NCBI RefSeq assembly: GCF_041956535.1
Contig: NW_027192198.1
Span: forward strand, 380,714-444,713
Direction: 5' to 3'
DNA from: Calcarisporiella thermophila CBS 279.70
Lineage: Eukaryota > Calcarisporiellomycota
DNA: 64,000 nt
The position numbers were made by a program, and so were the translations under genes. Position 1 is the first letter of the stretch, and every line of letters starts with the position of its first letter. This document shows positions 22,071 through 33,222 of the stretch, in pieces. The notes beneath the pieces are model-generated. The model made no database searches and had not been told where the DNA came from. It worked only from the letters and a program-made list of their open reading frames with translations.

Positions 22071-22716
22071 TCCAGGCTGGCTCTACTGGTTGAACCGTTT
22101 AGCAGAATCTTTTTTTATTTTTTTTTACGGTTTCTTCATCCTCGAATTTAACGGGAACCATATAATGCTGTACATTAATTTGACTTTTTTTTTTTCCAAG
22201 GCGCCAAACCAAGCTAATCACTAAGATAAATAAACCCTCCCACTAAAACTCTCTCTTTTCTATTTTATTCTTCATTCTCTCCGCTACAAAGGCTTGTCTG
22301 AGATGGGAGGGGAGGGATGGTGGATAGAGCTGGAGGAATATAGGGTTTCGCCGGATTATCAAATATTGTCAGAGGGTGTGCCTTCGAATCTTATCGTTGA
22401 TTAAATAAGTGTAAATAACGAATTCTCAGCAGTTGATGCGTCAGCGTTATGAAGAATCGGACAGCCCTCAGAAATGTTCCCATGGGGGTGGGAACCTGAA
22501 TAGGATTCATGCTTGCTTAGGTGTATTAATGCGCTTGTACTCTGCAAAAACCCTAATTTCTCCCTTGGATTTCCATTCTGATCTGAAATATGTGCTGCGC
22601 CTATTTATTTCTATAAATTTCTCCGTGGAGACCTAAAGACCTGTGTCCCTTCCCTCTCCATCGTGAGTTTCTTTTTTTAGAGTCTTTTTCTCCCCCTCTT
22701 CCCTTCCTCAAAGGCA
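22071..22716. other. Intergenic, bZIP gene promoter
   Basis: Between two rightward genes: AT-rich 3' flank of the ACBP gene, then a pyrimidine-rich leader before ATG 22717. No coding sequence seen. Confidence 0.4.
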
Positions 22717-24975
22717 ATGGCGGAAGTCCAGCCCACCGCGCCGGAAATGCGCACCGATCACCCAATGGAGCAGGATGATATCTTCATTTCCTTTCTCAAC
22801 GAGGATTGTTTGGATCCTGTTGATGATTCGTATCAGCCTCCCCTAGAGGATGAGAATCTCTATCCCAAAGATTCTCAAGCTCCAGATTGTTTCTCGCCAT
22901 CCTTCCCTGACCACCACCATCACACAGACAGCAAGCCGCTCTCCCCGCCATGGTCGACATCCTCGCTATCGGATGGTGGGCTCAATGCAAGCCCGCGCTC
23001 CATCGTCCAGGATGATATTCCACTTTGCAAAGATGAGCCTCTCGACTGGCAGCTGTTTGGGAGCGCCATCAATGCATCAACCCTGCTTCCCGCCTCGCCC
23101 CAGCAGGACGACACCATTTTTAATAGTGCGATGCAAATCAGCGGGCTACATCCGGATTTCTCAGTCCTCTCGACATTGGCCGATATTGGCTCCACGGGGC
23201 TCCCGTACATCACACCATTGGCGACTCCTGTGGATGAGCAGCCGAAAAAGAAGCGCGGGCGAAAAAAAGCAAAGCAGGACAATGCACCCGTAGCTACTAC
23301 ACAAAATCCTAATCACCCTACGCGCCCCCGATTAGTCACTCCCTCGGATAATGCCTCGGAGCCCGCAAGTCTTCCCTCGCCCCCTCCGGCCGCCGCCGCA
23401 TCTAAACTTCTTCCTGCCTCCCAGCCCATATCGCCTAAGCAGGAGGGCAACACTCCCATTGCTCCCGACCGTAGAGCCTCTCTTGCGTCAGTTGCAGTCC
23501 GGCCAGCCACCCAGATTCTCCCAGCCGTGAAGGCAGAGCCCTCCACCCCCGCCGCCATCTCCTCCTCAACCTCCTCCTCCTCCCCCAGTCTAATTTCCAC
23601 ATCACCGGGCACCAGCTCCAACGATTCTCAGGACCCGGCGCTCGCCGCTGCGATTGCCAAACGACAAGAGCGTCTGATCAAGAATCGGGCGGCCGCTCTC
23701 CTCTCCCGCAAGCGCAAGCGCGAACACGTCACCAATCTCGAGCAACACAATGAAAAGCTCTCCTCGGAAAATTTGGAGCTCAAGTCGCGGATTGAGGAGC
23801 TAGAGCAGCGAGTGGATGTGCTTGTGAAGGAGAGAGATGCTGCGCGGAAGGAGGCGACGGAGTTGAGGGAGCGCTTCATGCGGCAGGACAATTCGTGGCA
23901 GCTGATGGACATCGAGCGTGACGCTTATCATCACGGAAACCAGCTCGTACAAAATCAAATGCAAGAGCGCGTGCTCAGCTCGAAGACAACCGGAGTTGTA
24001 TTCATGGTAATTTTATTTTTTTTTTGTGGAACTTGGTCTTCAGTGGTATAATAATTGTACAATGCATGGTCCTTACTATTAGATTATTCTCTTTTCGTTT
24101 GCCCTCTTCACTCTGCCGACGACTCGGTTGACCATTGGCGGCGTGGGGAGTCGACCGCTCCTTTCCCCAAGGTAAACTACTAGTGATCCACGATGGCATT
24201 CGACAAATTGCATGTACTGACTTCCTCTTCTTTTATTTGCAGCCCACCCTCATTCGCAGGCCGAATGTTCCTACAGGGGGCTTCTCTGCTAGACGGCTCG
24301 ACTCACCCCGCTCCCGAGAGTGAGCCCGCCAACCCCCCCGCGGCTCCCGAGCAAAGCTCCAACACCGACATCATCACCTTCACTGAGTCAAAGGACGTCC
24401 AAATATGGCTTGCGGACCGACTCGAGCACGCCGACTCCCAGGCGGAGTCCAAGGGCTCGGAGAGCGAGGCTCAGAAGGGAGTGAGCGTAATCAACAAGGC
24501 GCCCGGCAGGAGCGCCAGCATGGGGCCTTCCTCCCCGCTTGTCTACTGCCCTCGCCTGCCCAGCGTGTTTTCGCCCGAGATGATGCGCGCGGTGAGCAAT
24601 GGCGACGGCAACGCCGACTCGACCCAACGCCTGCGGCTCTCTCTCCTTTCGCCCCTGGCCAAGTCGCCCATTTCCGCCGCGTGGACCGACATGGGCATGC
24701 AACAGTGGGCCCTCCTTGCCAGCAACCACAACAGCAACTCGAGTGAGGGTACCGACTCCGGCGCTGTGGAGCCGCATCTTCTCCAGGTAGATGTTGAGGT
24801 GGTGGGCAGCCGCCTTGTGCCCGCTCCTCGGTGGGGCCTGGTGACCGGCGACGGCAAGACGCTCTCCGCCTCCAGCCTGAACTCTTCCGTTTTGGAGCGA
24901 GCCAAAGACCTGCACACCAACCGATCCGACCCCCCTGCGGTGAAAAAGCGTAAGATTGTGCGTGAAGCCATGTAA
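22717..24975 (+). CDS. Membrane-tethered bZIP transcription factor, ATF6/CREB3-like
   Basis: Three exons: 22717-24006, 24083-24171 and 24243-24975, giving 703 residues. The N-terminal 310 residues are acidic, then Ser/Pro-rich, resembling an activation region, with a basic KKKRGRKKAK patch near 178. The bZIP basic region starts at about 315 (KRQERLIKNRAAALLSRKRK), very like the ATF6 pattern [20 protein letters not shown], and a leucine zipper covers about 340-390. After intron 1 the frame gives one hydrophobic helix, about 426-442 (VVFMIILFSFALFTLP), and 12 residues later RPLL at 454-457. That fits the site-1 protease consensus RxLL used to release ATF6. The remaining 245 residues would be lumenal. 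Family knowledge says such proteins sit in the ER and are cut to free the bZIP part on stress. That this fungal protein behaves so is inference. Confidence 0.85.
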
Positions 24976-25917
24976 TCTCTTGTCGCCTCCCCACCCCTCT
25001 CCCCTTTCCCCCCCTACATACAACCACTCGCACGCATTCACACTCACACACTCACTCACACACAAATCCACAAGAGACTTGTTCCCCCCCCCCCCCCTTA
25101 CTATCTGGATTGGGAGTATATAATGCTTTGTTTTTCATGTGTATAAACATCTCTTTTTTTTTCTTCTCTCTCTTCCTTTCTCTCTTTTGGATATGTAAGT
25201 AGATAATATATCGTATTTTTTCCCCCACTAAAAAAAAAACAATCTGTCTGGATGGTCTGGTCAACAACGCATACGAATAAGCCGAGTTCTCCACCCCCGG
25301 GCCACCCATAAAAACCGCTTTTCAACGGCCTTGATGCTACACTATCTGTTGTTCCTATTCAGGCCTCCTTGGCTGCGTTGACGCCGACCCTGGTTTCCCG
25401 GCAATAGACATCTAGTCACCGAGTACCGACCGGGCTCATTCCTCTCCCTCTCAGGCAATCCGAACTGATCTGATGACGGAGTTTTCTTAGATAAGCACGT
25501 TTCCCGGTGCATTTCAGGCCCCGCCTCACTCCGCGCTTCAAACTCCACCTTAGTAGGCTGATTGGTGAAGCAATGAGGTGTTCTGACAGCAGAGGAGAGG
25601 AGTCATCGATGAGGCATCGCCAGTGTGAGCCACCCGTGGCTACAGTGGCGCCTGGAATTTGGAAAAAAATAGGCGGGGATGTAAAGGGGAGGGGATCTTT
25701 ATTGATCATGATGCCAGTGTACAATATATTTAGAAGGGTTCAATGTACGTGTATAGGAAGAAGGGGATCCTTTGGAAATCAGAAAGCAGGAGGCAACAAA
25801 AACAAGAAAAACAAAGGGAACCTGAGTGGAAGAGTATAAGGGAGGGTGAGGAAAAGAATATATATTTTTTTATGTGTTTAGGTAGAAACCACAGCGTTGC
25901 CGGTGGTTGTCGTTAAT
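24976..25917. other. Convergent intergenic region
   Basis: Lies between the 3' ends of the bZIP gene and the leftward 611-residue gene. It contains a C14 run at about 25085 and T-rich sequence. No coding segment was called. Confidence 0.4.
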
Positions 25918-27753
25918 TTACAGGGATTGCTCCAACTCGCGCATCGCCTCGTCTAATCTCTGCTCCACCACCACATTGAGAGGCGCGTTCGAGCTTCGCT
26001 TGCGGCCATACCTACCGGCCGCCGGGGAGGACATAAGCACGCCGTTCACGCCCGCATACCCCGCCTCCAAGGCTCCTCGCTGCGAGCCCTGACTTGATAC
26101 GGAGTAGCCGCGACCGTTTCTCTCCTGCATGTAGCCGTGGTCGCCCACGTGCTGCGTCAGCTTCTCCATCAACCTGATGGTCGTGAAGTACTCGTCCTCC
26201 TCCCCTTCCTCGCTGTCGTAGTAGTAATCCTCCTCGTCTTCGAACGAAAACGCCGAGTTCCGCGACAGCTTCTCCGCGTTGCCCAGGAATACCCCCACGC
26301 TGTCCTCCTCGGGCATCATCTCCTCGTTGAAGTACAAGTTGTAGATGCTCGACCCGCGATATCTAATGCGTCCCCTCTCGTTCAAAGCCATCCCATCGCT
26401 CGATGAGAGGCTACGGCGTTGCCGGGAGGTTTCCGTCCCGGGAACCGTTAAAAAGTCGCGGCTCTCGGCCCCGGCCGCTCCTTTGCCAAAGGAGGCCTCC
26501 TCCTTCGAGGGCTCGGCACGACTCGGACGTCTCGCGGCCTCCGCCAGATTTGCCGACGAGTGCATGGGATGAAGCTTTCGGAGGGGATTTTTGGGAGTCA
26601 GGGGGGGTGCTGCCACGTCATCATCGTCGTTATCAGCGTTACCCTGCGGACCCCTCTTTCCGCAGCTCTTGGGCAGCTCCAGCTCTTTTGCGACGACGCG
26701 GGTCTGGGTGGAGGGCGATGGTGGGGTCTCGTCCCGGCGGGCCTTTTCGGCGTGCTGGTCTTCCTTGTGCTCCGCCTCTTCCCAGTGGGCCTTCTGTTCG
26801 ATATGCACGATGCCAGCGTGCTCTTGAGGGTTGCGCTGCCCCTCTGCTTCCTCTCCGCCGAGGGGCTCCTTGGCCCCCTTTGAACCGCCCTTGCCGTCGG
26901 TCCCTCGACGGCGCAGTGTGATCTTGCGAACCACGTTGGTGATGCGCTTCAACGGGCGCTGCAGGCTAGAGTCCTCGTGCTTCTCGGACGTGGGTGCCGT
27001 CGAGGCGAGCGGGACGGTGCTCACGGTACAGGTGGTCGAAACAAGCTGTGGGTGGGAGATTTCCAGAGGGCGGTCGCCCTTTGACCGCCACCAGCCCTCG
27101 CGAGTGCTGTGAGACCGGCGGAGGTGGGCGTGGGGGTGGGCGGCGGCGGCGGCGGCGGCCTCTCGTCTCTCCTGCTGTTCCTGCTGCATTTTCTCGATCA
27201 GATCGTGCAGGATGTAGTGCTGAGACTCGCGAAGAATCGCCCCCTTCTTCTTTGCGCCCTCGTTCTCCTTCTCCTCCAAGTTTGGCGCCAAGCCACCGAG
27301 CTTGGGGGTCCCCTTCATCTGCTTCTCGTGGAAATGTGCGTCGTGGATGCCCAAGTCCCGCAGGGCAGCGCCATACCTATCGAGCGGCGACTCGGTTTCC
27401 TCCAGGATCGCGAGTGGGGTGGTGACCATCGTGTGCGACGAAGAAGAGGAGGCGGCAGACGCAAGCGTGCTGTCCGAAGAGGTCGAGTTTTGCCTCTCCA
27501 AGTCGGGCACCCGGGCCCGAGTACGCATGCTCGGCGAGCGCAGGATGGAAAATCGCTCCTGCAGCTCGGGGAGAATGGGGGAGGTGGGCAGCTCTTGCCG
27601 AAATGCAGTGTTTGTCAGATGGTATTGGGCGCGGCGAGTCATGATTGCAATGTCCCTCTGCTCCAGGCGGGGAGTCTTGCGAAAGGATTCGGAGCGGGAG
27701 ACGGCGGCATGGTCGTGAGGAAGCATGGTCGTAGCTATCCTGTTGTTATTCAT
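25918..27753 (-). CDS. Disordered Ser/Arg/Glu-rich orphan of 611 residues
   Basis: Single exon from ATG 27753 to TAA at 25918. Composition is mostly low complexity: a Ser-rich stretch near residues 90-108, a poly-Ala run near 200 and acidic runs (about 375 and 525). Three short segments look ordered and could be conserved. These are PLDRYGAALRDLGIHDAHF (about residue 120), a helix AILRESQHYILHDLIEKMQQEQ (about 170), and SIYNLYFNEEMMPEEDSVG (about 470). It ends in a helix VVEQRLDEAMRELEQSL. No signal peptide or membrane segment. The many RSxS and RRxS sites suggest phosphorylation. Family not recognised. Confidence 0.7.
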   Translation of the reverse strand: MNNNRIATTMLPHDHAAVSRSESFRKTPRLEQRDIAIMTRRAQYHLTNTAFRQELPTSPILPELQERFSILRSPSMRTRARVPDLERQNSTSSDSTLASAASSSSSHTMVTTPLAILEETESPLDRYGAALRDLGIHDAHFHEKQMKGTPKLGGLAPNLEEKENEGAKKKGAILRESQHYILHDLIEKMQQEQQERREAAAAAAAHPHAHLRRSHSTREGWWRSKGDRPLEISHPQLVSTTCTVSTVPLASTAPTSEKHEDSSLQRPLKRITNVVRKITLRRRGTDGKGGSKGAKEPLGGEEAEGQRNPQEHAGIVHIEQKAHWEEAEHKEDQHAEKARRDETPPSPSTQTRVVAKELELPKSCGKRGPQGNADNDDDDVAAPPLTPKNPLRKLHPMHSSANLAEAARRPSRAEPSKEEASFGKGAAGAESRDFLTVPGTETSRQRRSLSSSDGMALNERGRIRYRGSSIYNLYFNEEMMPEEDSVGVFLGNAEKLSRNSAFSFEDEEDYYYDSEEGEEDEYFTTIRLMEKLTQHVGDHGYMQERNGRGYSVSSQGSQRGALEAGYAGVNGVLMSSPAAGRYGRKRSSNAPLNVVVEQRLDEAMRELEQSL

Positions 27754-29635
27754 TTTATTTTATTTTATTCACTTGCTCTTCAGTGTTCAGTCCTAAGCCA
27801 AGATTGTAAACTGTCAATACGAGAAAGCCACACTACGCAGGGAAGAGAGCAAAGGGGGGGGGGGCTACCCTAAGGAGTCTCCGCGGTAAAGATACGTCGA
27901 AAATGACAATAAACCAGTTGTCAAGCTAATCAATGCGTAAGGAGGTGATGGTGGGCGAAAGGCCAGCTTTCGATGCGGGGAAATAACGAGGGGGATGGTG
28001 GATGGGATGGGAATGAGAGAGGAATGGCCAAACGCACCCGGCGAAAAATAAAGCGTGAAGATGAAAAGTGGTCGAGGAAACAGGAAATATCTCACTGCCG
28101 GAGTTTGATATGCCTGTTCATTTTCCTTTCAAATGGCCTGTGTGCAACTCAGCTTGCGGCGCTCCCATTGGTGTAAGCAATCAACAAGCGGCCCTTTTCT
28201 GATACAATCAGCGAAGGTCTCAGGCAGCGAATATTATTTTCAAACAAGATGAAGACGGCAACCAACGGAGCCTCCGTACAAGCTTATCTCCATGGCACCG
28301 TCTTCATTTCGGCTCTCCTTCTCCTTCCGGCCCAACCTCCAAAATTGCCTCCCACGGCCGGCTCTTCCGGCCGTCTGGGTCATCGCCCCCCGCCGCCCCC
28401 CAGCCCATCACCCCACTTGACGCTTTCTGGGCTAGGGGCCTCTCGGCGGGCAGTGCCACGCGCGTTCGGATTTCCTCTCTGCCAATGCAGACGCTTCGTA
28501 CCCTCCACAGCAGCCCGTGGAGGCAGGCGAGCCTTGCCTGTTTAGGGCCCTGGAGATGACAGAACCACTCTGTTTTTAATTAACTTGGATCGATTCCACC
28601 AATCTGGTCGTGGTGATTAAAAATACGCCAATGACACTAGGCCCAGATTGTCAATCGAATCAGGGCTGCATTTGGTAATCAATGAAGGATCCAGACGAGG
28701 TCGTCTCTGCAAATCGGGAAATCGGAATTGCCATCCTCCTTTGGACATGCAGTATGACGACGGATATGCTCAGTCTATCGAGCTAGGCAGGTATTCCAAG
28801 AATCATGGGCACGGCAGGAACTCTTGCCAAGAGCCTGCTTTACCACGAAAGTTGGCGGCTGTGGCTTGGAGGGGATCAAACTTGGGTTCTTTATAGCAAG
28901 ATTGAGTGGTTGGAAATCTCAGAATATTGGATGTTTCGGAAGCGATCTTCCTTCCCCCCCACCCCCTCCCATAATTTTGTTCAGAATTAGGACAAGAAGC
29001 CAAGAGGAGTGGGTTCACGATGGAATTGCGCGCCTAGTACTAATTTATAATTAATGACCGATTTTCTAATTGCCAACCTAACTCTACGCAATAGAATTAA
29101 AACCTCAGTTCTCGAAACATTTAATTACTAAATCTTGGAGGGGGGCTGATACAGCCCCTTAGTGCAATTCAGGACATCTTAGGTTAACTAACCAATCCCT
29201 AACTGTATAATGTACGCAGAGTATATTCGTATTTATTACAGTTAATAAAAAGCCGCTCGCGTTATGCGATATTTCGCTGCCCTCCATCTCCCCTTATATG
29301 TTGGACATGGTTGCGTAAGCAGGCTGTGCCAAATTGCTTGTCAGCGCAAATATCGCTGTACAAACCCTGTACACCGGACGCACGCTGTACCGCACAGCCT
29401 GTGAGGTGGACATTGGCCCCTGAAAACACCTGCCTGGCACACAAGGTGAGGCACTATATATAGAACCTGCCCTCTTTGTTTGAGCACCCTGGTGGCTTTT
29501 ACAACAAATGCGCCACGTCACGTGCGGGGAGCGACCGGCATCGTATTTTTATACGATGCCAGTCGCAACGAGCCACAAGCCACAGGCCCGTTTCGCCTGC
29601 TCACTCTGCACCAGCGTGTCCCCTCTCCCCCTTCA
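27754..29635. other. Long intergenic region, left flank of the accessory island
   Basis: Promoter of the leftward 611-residue gene, then AT-rich DNA. No coding segment supported; small frames at 28249-28545 and 28648-28896 have no gene-like composition. The last 190 bases hold the leader of the GC-rich orphan and a short upstream frame beginning at ATG 29508. Confidence 0.4.
29454..29463 (+). promoter_or_regulatory. TATA box of the GC-rich orphan gene
   Basis: The string CTATATATAGAA sits about 180 bases upstream of ATG 29636. It is flanked by less AT-rich sequence, so it stands out. Motif and position are the only evidence. Confidence 0.5.
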
Positions 29636-31567
29636 ATGGCCGCCTTACCCACCACCGATGCTGCCGCTGTCTTCGCTGCCCGCCGTTTCCTCAACTTTGC
29701 CGCCGAGCAGCATGATGCCAACTGCGCGTGGCTGCGGAGCGTGTTCGGCAAGGACAGCAACATCTACGATGGCGTGAAGAGCTACGAATGTGAGTCTGCA
29801 ATGAAGAACTTTGTTCGGTTTGCGCATTCGCGGGAGCATCCTTATCGCCAGAGCGAAGACGACGACGATGACGACGAACCATTCCAAGTGACGCCCGTCG
29901 ACGTTGCAGCGCTAGTGGTGATGACTGCCGTGCAAGATCATCCGCGCTACCATCACGTGGTGCAGGTCGCTGCGCGGTGCATTGCGCGCTCTGTAGTAGC
30001 CATGCTCCGCTCCCATCACGACAGCGCTCCATCTCTCGCCTCGGCATCTGCTATCAGCATCGAGCCGGAGGCCACGGCGAATGACACGTTTTCCGAGTAT
30101 AGTGAAGGATGGACAATTGGCCAGTTCTTTTGGGTTGGCAATGTAGAGCGGGCAGCAGCGCCCGATGCGCAGCTGCGCATTGCGCGTGCGCGAGCCGCTG
30201 GCGTGCATCCACACGAGGATGATGTGGCAATGTGCAGCAGCGTCGCTAGAGACGACGACATTATGCGCGCACGCGCCGGGCCGATGCGCGGCAACCCATC
30301 GGCCATTCGCTTGACCACGGGCGCCGACGTGCCGCCGTGCGACGCATTCTGGGCGGATGGTGGGTCGCATGAACCGCGGCTGCTGGCGCTGGTGGCGCTG
30401 GCCGAGGCGCGACTCGGCGTGCCGATTCCGGTGCTGGCTGGCGACGTGGTCGCCGACGATGACATGCCGAGCATGGGCATCGATGCCGCATTCCTCGTGC
30501 TGATGGCGTGCGGCGTGCTGGGCGGCGACGACACGTTAGATAACGGAGCCAAGTTTTTGCTGCGGCCAGCCACGATCAAGGCATTGCGCGACATTGGCGC
30601 CGGCAGCGCTGCTGGTACCCTTACCGGCGCTCCAGATGGTTGCGACGACATCGAGATGGTCGCCACGTACGCATTGCTACTTCGCCACAGCCAGTACGAT
30701 ATGTCCGCCGAGCCCAGCTATCCGAGCCTGCCTTACAAGCCGCTGTGGGGCATTCTTTTGGAGCCCAGCCACGAGCGCCGCTTTCCGGCATTAACCAGCC
30801 TGGCACGCGTCGCCGACATGGCGCGCAACGTGACCGATGATGACCGCATCGTGCTGTGCGATAGCTGTCAGTACATGCGCATCTTCTCGGTGGCGTGCGA
30901 CTGCGCCGACGCCGGTACGTGCGAAGTGTGCCGGTGCGCGGAGGTGCTCCGCAGCGTGTTCTGGCAAAACGCATTGCGGCCAGCAGGCGAAACTGGCTTT
31001 GCGCAACTTTCGATGTTGCGCAAGTACTGCTGGGACAGCGTGGGTGGGTCGAACACGACGCACCAATGGTTGCCGCCGCCATCATGCGCGTCAAGTGCAG
31101 TCGAACCGACAATGCTGTGCACCACCGCGGAGCCCAGCGTGCCGCTGCGCAGCTTGCTCAAGCTGGGCGTGTTTCCGAGCACCGTCGGCAGTCTGAATGT
31201 CTCCGGGCTGCCCGACGTGCCACTGATCCGGCCCGAGCACCAGTTCACTCCGGTGTACACGATGACTCAGCAGCTCGTGCTGGCTGCGGTTCCGCAGCGG
31301 TACGAGCTGGCGATGGTGGATGTGTACAAGCCGTGCTTGCCTGACAGACTACACAGCGTGCTAGGCCGCACGTACGAGCAGCCGCGACGGGCCAGTGAGG
31401 ACTATACGTCGCTTAAGCGCGAGACGATGGAGGCGCTGCACAGTGTGCGTGTTTGGGAGCGGAGAACCGATGTGACGAGCCAGTCTTGGTCTCAGAGGTA
31501 TGTTTGGCCTTCGACAATTCGTCACGAACTGCAGGACGACGTGCAGCTGTGGCTGACGCCAGAGTAA
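29636..31567 (+). CDS. GC-rich single-exon orphan protein, 643 residues
   Basis: Open frame from ATG 29636 to TAA 31567; the frame is open back to 29480 but without another ATG. The protein is rich in Ala, Asp and Val, with an acidic run (EDDDDDDEPF) near residue 78. It also has a cysteine cluster C408-x2-C411-x9-C421-x-C423-x5-C429-x2-C432-x-C434 that looks metal-binding. The central part has regular hydrophobic helices (DAAFLVLMACGVLGGDD, about 285-300). It has no introns in an intron-dense region, and its codons strongly favour GCG, GCC and CGC compared with neighbours, suggesting a foreign origin. Size and Ala-rich helical character recall totivirus-type coat proteins sometimes found as copies in fungal genomes, but I see no specific motif, so this is only a hypothesis. 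Function unknown. Confidence 0.6.
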   Translation: MAALPTTDAAAVFAARRFLNFAAEQHDANCAWLRSVFGKDSNIYDGVKSYECESAMKNFVRFAHSREHPYRQSEDDDDDDEPFQVTPVDVAALVVMTAVQDHPRYHHVVQVAARCIARSVVAMLRSHHDSAPSLASASAISIEPEATANDTFSEYSEGWTIGQFFWVGNVERAAAPDAQLRIARARAAGVHPHEDDVAMCSSVARDDDIMRARAGPMRGNPSAIRLTTGADVPPCDAFWADGGSHEPRLLALVALAEARLGVPIPVLAGDVVADDDMPSMGIDAAFLVLMACGVLGGDDTLDNGAKFLLRPATIKALRDIGAGSAAGTLTGAPDGCDDIEMVATYALLLRHSQYDMSAEPSYPSLPYKPLWGILLEPSHERRFPALTSLARVADMARNVTDDDRIVLCDSCQYMRIFSVACDCADAGTCEVCRCAEVLRSVFWQNALRPAGETGFAQLSMLRKYCWDSVGGSNTTHQWLPPPSCASSAVEPTMLCTTAEPSVPLRSLLKLGVFPSTVGSLNVSGLPDVPLIRPEHQFTPVYTMTQQLVLAAVPQRYELAMVDVYKPCLPDRLHSVLGRTYEQPRRASEDYTSLKRETMEALHSVRVWERRTDVTSQSWSQRYVWPSTIRHELQDDVQLWLTPE

Positions 31568-32273
31568 GCTCGACTGCCGTGATATGGCCAAAGATTTTCT
31601 TCAGACAACTCTTGTTCTTGGTCTCTCAATATCATGGATGACTGTGCACGTGCTTATGCTCGCTCCTTCCCACAAGCGTACAGCCATACCGCCTTTTCTT
31701 CAGGACATTGTAATGTGTATATTGAGATAGATAGATAGATGTTCCATGATTAAATAATAAATTGATAAAAATCATTTCCTAGTGTCTATAGATCTTTGTG
31801 AGCGGCCTATTTCACTCGTGTGGATTGCGATTAGCTATTTCTATAGAAATCCTTCTATCAATGGCACTAAATACACTTAAATAGTCTACATAACCAAGAA
31901 ATGTCGGAATCAGCTTGAATGCTTCCGAGGTAAAGGTAAGATATGTAATACAATATAATTGCACAGCATGAATACACGGTTTTATCCACAACGTGCCGAC
32001 ATTATGCTCGAAAGAAGCTTGGCCAGTTTCGCAGTGGCGGCAGTCGAAGTCGAGATTTACAGAATACAGTAGCCAGAACAACAACCCGCATCTCGGCTAG
32101 GGTCGGTACTGTTTTGATTGGAACCACCATGATTCTTGGCCGATGTGCGTTTAGATTTCGTATACATTTGATACATCCCGATCCAGGTGTGGTGACATAT
32201 GAGCTGGGGGTTATTGCAATCACTTCGCCGCTAGTTTTTTTCGGTGGCTACGGCCAACTGTGGCTGCGACTTT
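31568..32273. other. AT-rich spacer in the island
   Basis: 3' flank of the GC-rich orphan with a GATA repeat, then weak leftward frames (about 31812-32084 and 32002-32223) that lack ATG starts or recognisable sequence. They may be remnants downstream of the HET-like gene. Confidence 0.35.
31725..31740. repeat. GATA tetranucleotide repeat
   Basis: Four GATA units just beyond the 3' end of the GC-rich orphan. Similar GATA runs occur near 3060-3120 and 49826-49848. Confidence 0.6.
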
Positions 32274-33220
32274 TCATCCCCAGAGGCATAGCAACGCAGA
32301 ATCTTCGGTCGCGCCTGCAAGACTGGTCCATGCAAGCATGGCTTTTGGCCGAAGACGCTGAAATTGCTCGTCGAAGTCATCGCCAAAGAGTCTGATAATG
32401 CCAGTATTATCGAGTAGGCCATAATATGCGGCAAAAGCACCGGGACAAAGGCCATCTGCATTCGTTTCTGTCGGCAGCTGGAAGGCTTTTGCCAGGTCTA
32501 CGTGTACACTTTTCGTTGTTTCCAGGAAACTCGGGAAGTCCTTGTACCAATCGGCGAGTTGGCCCATGCTCAAGATGAAGAACGCTTCTCTTATGGAAGT
32601 TATACCAGCTATATCCATGATTAAGTCGTTTCCGTTTAATCTAATCCAATGGATCTCAAATGCCATCTTGACACCTGTAGTTGTTATGCCAGAGCCCTGC
32701 ATTATATCTGATCCCAGGTAGGCACATGTGCTAAGATCGCCGCGTTCGACACTTAAGGCGTGTAGCTTTGTGGTGAGATTGACGACGCTCCCGGCGTAGT
32801 TAACCAGCGATGGGCGACATGATAAGAGTCCACATATGCCATACACCCTGTCTTGTTCGCGTGCTGATCGCCTGCATTACGTCCCAATAGCTTATTTCGT
32901 ATTTTCGATACATCTGTCGGAGCCTTATTATTTTTCACGTTTTACTCTGCTGGAGTTCTTGAAGAATGGCCTTTCCGAGAAAGTCTCGTTGCTGCAGCAG
33001 TAAGTCGGCTAGCAAGTCACATAATCCTATCGGCTTGAATAAACACGCACCATAGTGAGTTGCAATCCCCTGGCCAGCCGACAGCTACCACCGTTTTAAT
33101 GTCGCACAGTATCCCCACTGCCCTGCGATAGTAGGTCCATTCATTGTTATCTCTTTGCCAAAATATCGATGTTTCTCGTGCCTCCGTAAAGAGGGAAATG
33201 AGGGAAATGAAGAAAAACAA
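32274..33220 (-). CDS. HET-like (heterokaryon-incompatibility related) protein, fragmentary
   Basis: Two leftward coding segments join in phase: about 33220-33051 and 32877-32274, through donor GTGCGT and acceptor GCAG. The joined product contains DIKTVVAVGWPGDCNSLW followed by RSAREQDRVYGICGLLSC, then VNYAGSVVNLTTKLHALS and ERGDLS. The spacing REQDRVYGICGLL ... NYAGSV ... GDLS resembles the conserved C-terminal half of HET domains (PRDRVYALLGLL ... DYS ... GDLS). The N-terminal HET motifs and a start ATG were not found, and frames overlap confusingly at 32750-32940. The gene is therefore either more intron-rich than I can resolve or degraded. Family members trigger cell death after fusion of unlike fungal cells. 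The HET assignment is inference from pattern memory. Confidence 0.4.
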
Positions 33221-33222
33221 TG

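Noticed and set aside
24388-25071. 227-codon leftward frame over bZIP exon 3
   Set aside because: Antisense of a coherent coding exon that continues the bZIP protein in phase; composition is Gly/Arg/His noise.
27109-27873. 254-codon rightward frame
   Set aside because: Shadow of the 611-residue leftward gene; low-complexity Gly/Leu/Arg composition.
30016-30666. 216-codon leftward frame inside the GC-rich orphan
   Set aside because: GC-rich DNA keeps several frames open; the + strand frame is three times longer and has regular helices and a Cys cluster.
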